A stretch of DNA of 64,000 nucleotides from Cannabis sativa (taxonomy: Eukaryota > Streptophyta > Magnoliopsida > Rosales > Cannabaceae), in the NCBI RefSeq assembly GCF_029168945.1, contig NW_026870043.1, positions 7,694,501-7,758,500 on the forward strand. The letters are read 5' to 3'. This document shows, one piece after another, positions 22,601 to 33,975 of the stretch (positions are counted from its first letter, which is position 1; every line of letters starts with the position of its first letter). A program made the translations under genes and the position numbers. The notes below the pieces were generated by a model. The model made no database searches. It was given only the letters and a program-made list of their open reading frames with translations, and was not told the origin of the DNA.

Positions 22601-24510
22601 CAACCATATTTTATAAATCTATTGCATTTGTATCTTGTTCATAGTGGTTTTGACAAGATCATTCTCTACAAAGAGTTAATATGCCTATATCCACTGAAAG
22701 CAAGTTCATCTCATTCGCAGATGGATGTACATTCAGGGGTGGATATGAGTTTTCGTTGTATTCTTAAAACGATCACTCTAGATTTTACCTTATGCAAAAG
22801 AAATTTGAAATGTTTTAAAAATTTCATGAATTTCTAGCAATGGTAAGTGGTTAAAGATCTTGCGAACTGATAGTGGTGGAGAAATAGTTAGTAGATATGC
22901 AGTTCAAAGATCACTAATTTGATTTTTGAATTATATCCAAACTTACCTCCCCAGAAATTTTGTTTTGCACATTGATGATTAGTTACTAGTCGTTGCCTAA
23001 ATCCTTCTATGGTAATATAATTTCAGAATGATGCAATGGTTGTATACTTCATGTAAATCATTACTAGATTCATGGATGACCTAATCGAAATCTTAAGAAG
23101 AGATAGAACTACTAACCCTGGTTTGCATGTTTGTTAGCTATTCTAAGTGATTAGGGGTGGACCATCCCATAGTCATTAGATAAGAAAGTGTTTGTTTAAA
23201 CAAATACTACTTTTCTAAGAAAATGACTAAGTTTGAAAATAAATTAGCAAATAAAGGAGATAATTTTTTTCTTGATTGCAAAAGTATTCTATCATCTTAT
23301 TTCACATATGATAATCCCACTGCCTCTGTTGTCTTGACACAACCGAAGAGGTCAATACCATTTAGTTTTCTTAGACATAATCCACGGTACCTTGTCGTAG
23401 TGGGAGAGTTTCTAGGAACTCACCTTCTTATGACTTGGAAGACACTAGTAATTAAAATTCATTGTAAGTTTAAACAAGTAATGGATTGTCAAGATAAGAA
23501 ACTAAGAAGGAAGCCAATAGAACTATGGTTTGATCCATTCACATGGAATAACCTTAAGTTTTCTATTACAAGGACATAAAAGGAAATTTTCGTTAATAAG
23601 TCTATTCAATGGACTTAACAAAACTTCCTGTTCCTAGTATTATAGGTTTGAGTTTATCTAAACCGATGGCTTATGGTATACCTGGTAATTACTTACTCTA
23701 ATGGAAGCAACTTACTTTAGTAAGATGCTGAAGCATTTTCTTTTTAATGGCAATCTATAGAAGCTTCACGACTTCTTAGACATAGATTTTATTTATCTAA
23801 GGAAAAGTCTCAACTATTCCAGAAAAGATAAAGCCATGAAAGAATTTCTTAAATCAACAGTGAGAGGTCTCAGATATGCTTTAGTATGCCATAGACCAGA
23901 CACCTGCTGTTGAGTGGGAGTAATGAGTAGGTATCAGATTAATCCAGGAGAGGAACATTGGAAGACAATAAAGTAAATCTTAAGAATAAGAAGAGGAACT
24001 ATATGTTTGTCAATAAGGGTGTGTTTAAAACTCTTAGACTACACCACATTAGATTTCCAGACTTGCCTTTGTGCTAGAAAGTCTGCTGATAAAATGGTGA
24101 ATACTCTGGGGTGCAATAGTGATTTTGGAGAATTGTAAAAACCTATCTGAAGTCTCTTAGTCTACCAGAAAGAGACTGAATGTTAAAGTTGCAGGAAAGG
24201 TACTTATTCAGTCTAAGGAAAGTTCTATACATTTGTGGCACCGTTCCAACTTGCCTTAACTACTAGTGTTACTTCCTGAATAACCAAGAAGTAGTTGCCA
24301 AAAGTATACAATACAGTATCCCAAGAGAGTAGACATATAGAGAGGAATTTCACATTATTAAGGATTTGGTGATTAAGGAAGAGTAATGGTGGAGAAAAGG
24401 TTTTGGTTAATTCAACCTGTCAGATCCTATTACAAGGAGTTTACTAGTATTACACTTGATTTGTATATCAAGGTGTTGAGATTATTTGAAATGCACATTT
24501 TGTTTTATAT
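22601..24510 (+). pseudogene. Heavily decayed Ty1-copia pol (integrase, RT, RNase H remnants)
   Basis: Pieces align in order with copia pol. The pre-integrase is HLYLVHSGFDKI at 22622, with Leu where the usual Trp of LWH stands. An integrase remnant is LRTDSGGE near 22855. A CMFV stretch near 23128 and an SVVLTQPKR linker near 23320 follow. RNase H-side sequence runs about 23870-24200, with remnants of the YALVCxRPD, SRYQ and SADK motifs. Many frameshifts and stops separate the pieces and long parts are deleted. It is far more decayed than the pol at 13551. The same lineage lies in reverse at 53105-55710. Confidence 0.8.
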
Positions 24511-24527
24511 TAGTGCAAGTGGGAGTT
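24511..24527 (+). other. Copia polypurine tract
   Basis: TAGTGCAAGTGGGAGTT lies immediately before the LTR start at 24528. In the family this purine-rich site primes plus-strand DNA synthesis. The same tract occurs in reverse at 16891-16906. Confidence 0.75.
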
Positions 24528-26374
24528 TGTTGGGTTTCGTGCCCTAAATAAAACCCATTTCAATATAATCAGATTTACTTATTAATAAAGATCAGAAATA
24601 ACATTTTATGTTGCATGGTTCACATGATTTATTTCATGATTATATATATAATGTATGAATTACATTTAAGTCCAGAAAAAATGAATTTGTTAATGATTAT
24701 AGTGTTGTCAGCACAGTGGAATATAATCTTAATTATATGTTCGAAAGTTTATTTCCTGATTTGTCACTTGATTTAGACTGACATGGTATAATCAGCGATA
24801 GGTATAGTTACACCTTGGAAAAGTGTCATGTCCTTTCCAGGACATTGGCAAAGTTTACCAGTATCGGATGTATGGAGTATACATCGGAAGGGACCGATAT
24901 TGAACTTTGCTTAGAGATATTATAATTTACCGTAATATCTATTCAATTTAATATCACCTGTTGATCCTAGATCAAATGATCTTAATCCTGATATGATTAG
25001 GTTCAATCTCAAGAGTGTTATTCGTGTTCTTTGATTTGTTAGTTAAGCCTACTTTTGGGTCAGGGTGATACGTACATTTTGGGAACACGGTAGTGCAATT
25101 GAGTGGGAGCGCTAACATAAATATGGAATCTATAGCTTCTATCTGGCGAATAGAAAGTGAAGGATGATTTCTTTCAAGCTTAACCAAAAGAAAATAAATG
25201 GTGGAGTACTCATTTCACTTAGCTGATATATCATTTATACAGGGTTAAGTGTTTTAAGGATAAAATACATTGTAGGGTGTTACGGTAATTTACTCCCTTT
25301 ACAAGTGTAAATCACCTATATGGAGGATCATTGATCAAATTAGGATTATAACAATGGATAACTAATGACGTATCTCTATCGTGGAACATATAGAGCGTTC
25401 TATATGACTGAGAGTGCAATTCGAAGTTGTAAGAGTGGATTCAATAAGGAATTAATAAGTTAGGGAATTTACTTGGTAAATTCGGTTCGACTTATTGGAA
25501 GCTCTGTTATATAGACCCATGGTCGCCATACTAGTTGAGACCATATTTCTTGTAAGACTCAGTTAATTGATTTTAATTAATCAATTGTAATTCTAAAAGT
25601 TAGACTATGTCTACTTTATGAATTTTCACTAAGGGCGAAATTGTAAAGAAAAGAGATTCTAGGTTTATTTATTAATTAAGATACTTTATATGTCTAAATT
25701 AATAAATACATTAAATGGAAATATTATTTAATAATTATTTTAAAGTTGTTAAATAATTAGAATTGGCATTTGAATGGGTAAATTGGAAAATTGGCATTTT
25801 TGAGAAAATGGGAATGGAAAATAACAAAATGGGAAAGTTGCAAAGTGAGGCCCAATTTCCTTATATGGGCCGCCCACTATGCATAGTCTTCTACATTTTT
25901 ATTTTTCCATTATTTTGATGACACAAAATTCTAACCTAAACCTAGAGGGCATTCTATAAATAGAAAGTAATGGCTTCAGGAAACTACACACAATTGCATC
26001 TCATTCTTTTCAGAGAGAATTCCTGAGCGCCACTTCCCTCTCTCTTTTCTTCTCTAAATTTCGAAATCCCTTGAGTGAATGAGTAGTGCCCACACACATC
26101 AAGTGGTACCTCAATCATAGTATGTAAGACTATGGAAAATCAGCATCAAAGAAGGAGAGAAAGAGATCCAGGTTCAGATCTTGATTATGCTCTGCTACAG
26201 AAAGGAATCAAGGGCTAGAGATCTGAATGGAAGGAGTCATTATATTTCGCTGCACCCAATGTAAGGTTTTCTTAAACTCTTATGTGTTTATTTTCATTGT
26301 TTTAGAATTCATATTAGGATGTTAATAAAACATACGTGGTAGTAAATCTAGATCCTGGTAAAATATTTCCAACA
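24528..26374 (+). mobile_element. Complete copia 3' LTR (1,847 bp)
   Basis: It runs from TGTTGGGTTTCGTGCCC to TATTTCCAACA at 26374, preceded by the polypurine tract, so it is a 3' LTR. TATAAATAG is at 25955-25963. The five bases after it (GAAAT) do not match the five before the partner LTR at 21101 (AAGAC). There is no target-site duplication, and the right flank is gypsy sequence while the left flank is satellite. Confidence 0.92.
25955..25963 (+). promoter_or_regulatory. LTR TATA box
   Basis: TATAAATAG is at the conserved position in the LTR, about 420 bases before its end. Confidence 0.6.
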
Positions 26375-27598
26375 GAAATACCATTGCTGGGCGGCTTCCG
26401 ACAGGGTAGCAGGAAAGATTCTGCAACACCCGTCCCCTTGTACCCCTTGCAAATCCATTTGCATTTTGAAATACTTGAGGTGAGAAAGAGGATCTTCTCT
26501 TCCTGTGTACATTTTCCATGTAGGCATTTTAAACTTGTGGGGCAATGCAAGAAGATTCATCTCGGGAGAGAGAGGAGTTACACGTGCTCGGTCCAGCTCG
26601 AGATCATTATTTCATTATCCAGCCATGCCTTGAAACATATTTTTCAGTTCGTCTAGCTGTGCCTGTATGGTTGGGCTAACCTACTCAGCATTCATGTCGA
26701 TTTGAATCACATCAGTATCTTTCTTAGCAGGAATTTGAGTACGGGCTCCGGGCTGCACGATCATCGTGACAATCTGATCGTCTATTCCTCTCCTTCTGTT
26801 CAGGTCATTCCTTAGGTCATGTGTCGTCCCCAACCTTTCGAATACAGAAGCACCTAGTTGTCTTAGCAATTGATTTGCTTGGTTGGCAGGTGGAATGACA
26901 CCGATAACCTGGTTGGAACTATCAGGTATGACCTCTCCTGATGAATTACTAGACAAGGTCTGCCAACCTACCGCTCGGCCCACAAATGGGACTCGTGACC
27001 GGGGATTTGGCGACTGACCATTCATTGTTTGGGAAGTATTCATCGTTGGATCTTCGTCCATCTCACCCAGGGGGAGGACACTTGGAGGTTGCTGACCCAC
27101 AGTTTGGTAGGCTTTTCGTATCAGCACAGTAGCTTACCGACTACGATTTTTAATCTCTGTATGATGAGCCCTTAACGCTTCCATCTCTCTGTCTCTCCAC
27201 TCAGTAAACATATATCTTTATTCCTCAAACACGAGGTTTACCGCAGCGCGGAGATCTTCCTGATCGTGATGTAGGGTATATGCATGACCCTGAACGAGCC
27301 CAAGAGCAGCACGGAGGTTTTGTAACTCAGTGTCATCTCTAATGGTCGTTTGAGTGTTGGTAATAGGCGAAATGACTGTGTTATAAATGCCCTGGTTGGG
27401 TGCTGAACTGTTATTCCCAATCTCTTTCACACTAGGCGCGATTTCATCTATAGGAGTCGTTACACCGTGACCCAAGTTTGCCGGCTGTTTAGGATTAACA
27501 TCTGGCAGAACCCTAGCGTTTCCTGGGTTCTGCAATGCAGGATCCACCGTCTATGGATTGACTGGATCAACCAGGCCCCTACGAGTTTGTACCACCAT
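26375..27598 (-). pseudogene. Ty3-gypsy gag pseudogene, truncated
   Basis: On the reverse strand one frame runs from an ATG at 27598 to the junction at 26375, about 408 codons. It is interrupted only by stop codons: 27551-27553, 27218-27220, 27134-27136, 26681-26683, 26615-26617 and 26612-26614. No frameshift is needed. The C-terminal part has the retrotransposon gag core, with YTGREDPLSHLKYF near 26509, then CCRIFPATLSEAAQQW near 26425. The N-terminal half is Asn/Pro/Gln-rich. In the family, Gag forms the virus-like particle. The 3' side, including any zinc knuckle and pol, is cut off by the copia LTR end at 26374. Confidence 0.85.
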
Positions 27599-27665
27599 CG
27601 TACTTGTGGTTAAATTTTGAATGAAGAACGATTCTTGATTCTATCTCTCAATGAAAGCAGCAAAA
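27599..27665 (-). mobile_element. Gypsy leader between LTR and gag
   Basis: This is a short reverse-strand stretch after the LTR end. It starts TTTTGCTGCTTTCATTGAG, the expected place for a primer-binding site, and runs to the gag ATG. I do not assign the tRNA. Confidence 0.55.
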
Positions 27666-28315
27666 TGTTGACCTCGCTTTAACCAACGACAGTGAGTCTT
27701 ATTTAGTAAGCGATAAGTGATTTGTAGCAAAAGATATATAGTAAAGTAATGTAAAGACACAAGAATTTTATAGTGGTTTGGCCCCGAGCAGTTTGGTAAT
27801 AGCCTCATACTCGTTATTTGTATTGACTCAAGAACAAGGAGAAACGTTCCTTTTCCTATAGCTCTTACAATAATATCTCTGAATATGAATTCTTAGATAA
27901 TATCTCTAGGGTAAAATCTCTCGACGTTTGCCCAGTGAACATGCATCACTATTTATAGGGCTATGAACTTGGAGAGGAAGTATTTCCCTTCTTGTTACAA
28001 TGGATATAAGCTGAAAGATTGCATGAAAAATGCAGAATACACTGATCGTGGGATTTGGACAGCTAGCCATATCTCTATGATCTGATCCCCAAGTTAAAGG
28101 GATTTCTTTCATGACTCACGCTACGAAAGCTGAATTCATTAAGTGTTGATCGCTCTGCCCGGATTGCTGATCGCTTTGTTCCAGGCATGCCTATGAGGCA
28201 TCCTGTTCAGACTATACCCTCCAAGAAGATACTCAAAGTTGATTCCACGTGTCACAATCATGTGATGCCATGTCAGAGTGGAAAAATTGGGATAACAATA
28301 ACCAAGCCGCAAAAC
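27666..28315 (-). mobile_element. Gypsy LTR, partial, reverse orientation
   Basis: Read on -, it ends CGAGGTCAACA at 27666, directly before the leader and gag. A TATAAATAG box lies at 27949-27957 (reverse). The far side merges into hexamer satellite near 28315 without a clear TG terminus, so the LTR is probably truncated there. A reading frame at 27906-28112 is ordinary LTR sequence. Confidence 0.7.
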
Positions 28316-30035
28316 TCGAGTTCAGACCCAGTCCCGGACCTGATCCCATACCATGACTAGGACTGAGAATGAAACCCGAACCCGAACCCGAACTTGGGAC
28401 TCGATCCTAGACCCAGACCAAGCCCGTATTTGAGACTGGGATTCAGACTTAGACATGGACATGGACACGAACCTAGACCCAAAACCGAATACCGATCTAG
28501 ACCTGGACCAGGATCGAAACACGGGACCTAGACTCGGACCTAGACGTAGACCCAAACCCGAACCTAGCACCTGAATGCAGACCTGGACCCAGCCCAGGAT
28601 CTGAAAAACTTGTACCAGGACTCGAACTAAGACTCGGACCTCGACCCCAACCTAGACCCAGACCCTGACCTAGAACCAAACTCGTACCCAGAATTAGAAC
28701 TGGAACTAATATTAGGACCTGAACCTGAGACATGAACCTAACCTAAACCATAACCCAAACTCCGACTAGAACCTAGACTGAGACCTTGACTAGGACTCGG
28801 ACCTGAGACTTAAGACCTGAACCTTGACCGGGACCTGGACTTGACCTGGTCCTAAACCTTTGCTGGGACCCAAAACAGGATCAAAACCCTGACAGGGGCC
28901 CAAACCCGAACCAGGACCAAGACAGGGACCGAGACATGGACCCGAACTCAGACTGAGTCCTAGACTCAAACCAAGAATCGGGACACAAACCTGAACCTTG
29001 ACCCAGAGCAAGACCTAGGAATCGAACTTGGATGGAAGACCTAGATCCCAGAAACAAGACCCAAATCGGAACAGGGACTCAAACCTGAACTAGGACCTCA
29101 CCTAGACACAGGAATCTGAAGTCAGACCCAGACTCGGACCCGAAACCTGCCCCGAACCCAAACCAGGACAGGAACCTAGAACTTGAACACGAACCGAAAA
29201 TTGCACCCAAACTTGGGACCAAAACTCAAACCCAAACCTAGAATCAGACCCAAACCTAGACCTGGACCCAAACACAAACTTGAACCTTGACCGGGATCGG
29301 AACCAAAGACTTAGACCCAGAACTGAACCTGGAGACACTAATCGGGATCGGAACTTGGAACACCGACCCGAACTTGGACCCAGACCCAGCACCCGAACCA
29401 ACACATAGAGCATGATTCAATCCTAGACCGAAATTCGAACCCAAACCCAAACTCGAACAAGGACTCGAACCGTGACCCGAACTCAAACCCATACTAAAAC
29501 TCGGAATCGCAACTGGAACTAGAACCAGACTAGGACTAGAATAAGGACTAGGACCTAAACTTGAACTGGAACCCAGATTAAAACCCAGACCGAGACCCTA
29601 ACCAAAACCAAGACTTGGACTCAAACCCAAACCTAGACCTGGAACCCAACCCAAACCAGAACTAGCAATTGGACCAAGAATCAGGATAAGGACCTAGGCA
29701 ACAAAACTAGGACCGGGACCTATTACCTGAACCTAGACCCAGACTTGAACCTAGCACCCAGCTCGTGACCCGGCACCCGAAATGGAACAAGACCGGGACT
29801 CAAGATTGGGATCCGGATCATGACTCGAGGCATGGACTGAACCTGTAGTCAGTGTCCGGACCCAAACCCTGACCCAGACTTGAATCCAGTCCCAGACCCA
29901 AACTTGAACCCAGTCCCAGACCCAAACCCATACCTTGTGACCCAAAATTGGAACCGAAACTGGAAGTAGACCAGGACCCAAGATTAGGACCGGAACTAGG
30001 ACTTGGACCTAGAACTGTAACTGGACCTGGACCTA
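28316..30035 (-). repeat. Hexamer satellite, reverse orientation
   Basis: NRRACY on + from the gypsy edge to a strand switch near 30035. Read on -, it is an inverted paralogue of the higher-order segment at about 2.75-4.45 kb, including a box C near 29850. No gene is visible. Confidence 0.88.
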
Positions 30036-32735
30036 AGGCCCCAGTTCTGGTCCTAGTTTGGGGGTCCGTTTCCCGGGTCCGGGTCCCCCATCTATGTTCG
30101 AGTCCTAGGTCCTAGTTCGGGTCCAAGTTTGTGTTCTAGTTCGGGTAAAGGTCTCAGGTTCTCAGCCCGAGTCCAGGTCTCGGTTAGGGTTCAGGTCTGA
30201 GTTCTAGTCCCAGTCCCAGTTTAGGTCCAGGTTTGGGGTCCCAAGTCCGAGTTTGGTTCTTGGGTCCTGGGTTCCGACCCTAATTTTTGGGTCTGGGTTT
30301 GGGTCTGGGTCCTAGACTGGGTCTAGGTCTCGGTCTTAGTTTAGGTCCTAAGTCACAGGTCCCGATCCGGCTCCTTATCGTGGTATGGGTTCTGGTTGAG
30401 TTTGGTTTTAGGTTTGGGTCCTGTTACCGTCCAAGGTCTGGGTTCTCGTTCCAATCCTGGTTCGATTCTGATTGTGGGTCCAAGATCGAGTCTTGATCCC
30501 GGTTCGAGTCTAGGTCTGGGTACGAATCTAGGTCCGTGTCTTGGATATAAAGACTGATTACGGGTCACGTCAAAGCCTCAGGTTCAAATTCAGATCTCGG
30601 TCTTGGATCCCAGTCTTATTCAAGTTCGTGTCCTGTGTCTTGGGCCGAGTCCTAAGTTTGAGTTTGCGTTCAAGTTTGGGGTTGTGTCCCGGTAGTCAGG
30701 TCTTGGGTTTCGAGTCTAAGGTCGGGTCCTATGTCTCGAGTTTGGCGTCGAGTTTTGGGTCTCGAACCCCAGTTTTGGGGCGTAGTTTTGGGTCCAAGTC
30801 CCCCATCTAGGTCTAGATCATTGGTCCAAGTCTGGGTCTAGGTTCAGGTTTAGGGCCTAGGTCCCCCATCTAGGTCATAGAGTTCGGTTCCCAAGTCCCA
30901 AGTCTGAATCTTGGGTCCTGGGTCTCGGTCCCGATCTAGGGTCCCAGGTCCCGATCCCAATCCAAGTTCTAGTCCCAGTCTAGGTTTAGGGCTCGGTCCT
31001 AGTCTAGGTCTGTGTCCCAGTCCTGATCTCGATCCGGGTTTGAGTCTCGGGTTTGAGTCTGAGTCCTAGGTTTGAGTTCGAATTCTAGTATGAGGCTGGG
31101 TCTGGGTTTGGGTCCGGGTTTCGGTTTGGGTCTGGGACTAGGTCTTGGTCTTGGTCTGGGTCTGGGTCTTGGTCCGGGTTCTGGTACGGGTCTAGGTTCT
31201 AGTCTAGGTCCCGGGTCCCGGGTCTAGGTTCTAGTCTAGGTCCCGGGTCCCGGGTCCTAGGCTCCATGTTCTGGGTCGCAGGACCTGGCGCAATTCTAGG
31301 TTCAGGTTTGGGTCTTGGTCCGGGTATCGATCCCAATCTGGGTCCACGTTCGTGTTCAGTTCCGTGTCTAGATCTAGTTGTGTGTCCAGGTCCAATTCCT
31401 GTTTTAAGGTCTTGAATTTGAGTATGGGTTTGTGTCCACGTCTAGAAATGGTTCCATGTTCGGGTCTTGGTACGATTAAACGATCGAGACACCGACTACG
31501 GGTTGTGTCCAAGCTTTAGGTTGTGGGTCAAGATCCGGATCCCAATCTTGGGTCCAGATCTTGTTCCGATTCAGATCCCAGGTCCTAGTTCGTGTCCGTG
31601 TCCAAGTCTGGGTCTGGGACAGAGACCTGGGTGGGTTCTTGGGTCCCAGTCCCAATCTTGGGTCTCGATTCTAGTTCTAATTTCGGGTTTGGGTCACCAA
31701 TCTAGGTCTGGGACTTGGCTACAAGTCTGAATCTCCAATCCCGGTCTGGAATCTACGTTCGGGTCTAGGTCCAAGTCTGTGTCTGGGTTCGAGTTCGTGT
31801 CCAGAGTCCTGATCTGAGTTTTGATTTGGGTCCATCTCCCGGTCTGGGTCTGGGTCTGGGTCCTCGTCAGATTGCAGTTCCAGGACCGAGACCGAGTCCT
31901 TGTCCCTTGATCTTGTTCTTGGGTGTCGGTTCACAAGGTACGGGTCCAGGTCTGGGTCCGAGTTTAGGTTCGAGTCCGACTTAGGGTTTAAGTCCGGGTA
32001 TGGGTCCCAGATCCAAACATCGACTATGGGTCAGGTCCAAGACACGGGTCCAGATCAGGATCCCGGTCTCGGGTCCCAATCTAGTTCCACTTCGGGTCCC
32101 TGGTGCTGGTGGGTCCTAGTTCAGGGTCCGGGTCTAGGGTCACGTCTTTGGTCTCGATGCCAGTTCTAAAGCCCAGGTACCAGGTCCAAGTCCCCATCTA
32201 GGTCCGAGTCCTAGGTCCCGGTTGGGGTTCAAGTCCTAGTCCGAGTTTGGGTTCGAGTTTTCGATCCCGGTCCGGGTTTAGATATGGGTTCGAGTATCGA
32301 GTTTGAGTCCAGATCCAAGTTCGGGTCCGAGTCTCGGGTTTCAATCTGAGTCTGGGTTCTGAGGCCCAGGTCTAGGTCCCCCATCCATGTTTGGGTCCTA
32401 GGTCTTAGTCCGGGTCCATGTTTGGGTTTGGGTCCTAGTCCAGTTCTGATTTCGATTCCGTGTTTGGGTTCAGGTTCGGGTCCTGGTCTGGGTCGGGGTC
32501 TGAGTCCTGGTCCAAGTCCAGGGTCGGGTCTCGGTCCATGTCCGGATCCCGGTCTGGGTCTGGGTTTTGGTCTAGCTCCAACTCCAAGTCTTGGGTACAA
32601 GTCTAGGTTTGGGTCTAGGTTTCGGTCTGAATCCAGGTCCCAAGTTTCAATCCCGGTCTGGGCATGGGTTTGGGTTCGAGTCTAGGTCAGTATCCAGATC
32701 CATGTTTAGGTCAGAGTCTAGGTCTAAGATCGTCT
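30036..32735 (+). repeat. Hexamer satellite, forward orientation
   Basis: RGTYYN on +. It is paralogous to about 9.3-10.07 kb followed directly by about 11.07-12.6 kb. It lacks the ~1 kb between them that carries the telomere blocks in the first copy; the junction is near 30885-30890. GGTCCCCCATCTAGGTC boxes lie near 30088, 30799, 30863 and 32377. Confidence 0.87.
31098..31118 (+). other. G-quadruplex-capable motif
   Basis: Four GGG tracts with three-base loops (TCT, TTT, TCC). Same geometry as the motif at 11379. Confidence 0.7.
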
Positions 32736-33975
32736 CCCATGTTAAAGTCCGACCTGATCCCGGACCCGGAACTAGAAGCAGACCCGGAAATGGACTAAAA
32801 CCCAGACATGGGACCATAACAGGACCCAAACCAAAAACCAAACTAAGACCACCAGGACCCGAACCCAAATCCATACCCAGACCTAGACCTAGACCCAGAC
32901 TGGGATCCAGCCGCGATCTAAGACCTGGAATCGGAATCGGACCAGGTCTGCAACTAGAACCCAAACCTGAGAAAGGAATGACACCCAAACCTAAACCCAA
33001 ACTCAGACCAGAAGCGATACTGGGACTTGGACCCGAACCTGGACTTGCGACTTGCGACCTAAACCAAGACCGGGACTCGGACCCATACCCAGACCCAAAC
33101 CCGAAAACTGGGGTCGGACCTAAGACCTAACAACCAGACTCGGACCTAGGACCCAAAACTTGGACCCACATTGGGACTAGGACAAGAACTCGGACCGAAA
33201 CCTAAACTGGGACCTGGACACAGACCGGGACTCAAGACCTGAACCCGAACCGAAACACGAACTTGGACCAGGACCAGTACCTAGGACCTGAACATAGATG
33301 GGGGACGCGAACCCGAGACTTGGGCCTCAGAACTTGGATCGGGATACGGGACCCGACCCTAGACCCAAACCTGGACCTAGAACTCACCTCAGGACCTGAG
33401 ATCCAAGACTCGGTGCTTGGACCCAACCTGTTGTCGGTGTCTTGATTTGGGACTTACACCAAAACCCAGACCCAAGCTCGAACTCAAACCAAGACTCGGA
33501 CGCATACCAAGACCCAAACCCACACTCGGGAACTAAATCGAAACTTGAATTAGAATCGGACTGGGATCTTGGAATGAGACCGAGAGGTGCACCCAGACCC
33601 GAACCCAGAACCAGACAAAACCTTAGACCCTAACCGAGACTGAAACCTAGAACTAAACCTCGGCTCGAACCCAAATCAGGACCCGAAACCAAACTCGACC
33701 AGAACCCATACCCCGGGACTTGAAACTGTAACCGAAACTAGAAGCAAATCGGGACCCAGGAGCAGGACTAGGACTAGGACCTGAACTTGAACCCAAAACT
33801 GTAACCGGACGAGGACCCAGACGAGGACACAGACCCACCTTGGGATTGGGTTCGAAACCTTAATCCAAACTCGAACTAGGACTTGAGACCCGAACCCAAA
33901 CCTGAACTCAGACCCAAACATGGAACAAGACTCGGGGACACAGAATTGGGATCGAGACCCAGAACTGCAACTAAG
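32736..33975 (-). repeat. Hexamer satellite, reverse orientation
   Basis: NRRACY on + between switches near 32735 and 33975. Read on -, it resembles about 8.5-9.7 kb; the segment at 33580-33720 matches the reverse of about 8820-8990. The flanks do not show a long perfect hairpin like that at 5502. Confidence 0.85.

Noticed and set aside
23223..23579. 118-codon open frame as a gene
   Set aside because: It lies within decayed copia pol between recognisable integrase and reverse transcriptase remnants, and carries no complete domain.
13551..28315. One single nested retrotransposon insertion with target-site duplication
   Set aside because: The left edge is mid-pol with no LTR, the right edge is a gypsy LTR, orientations conflict, and a satellite fragment lies inside.
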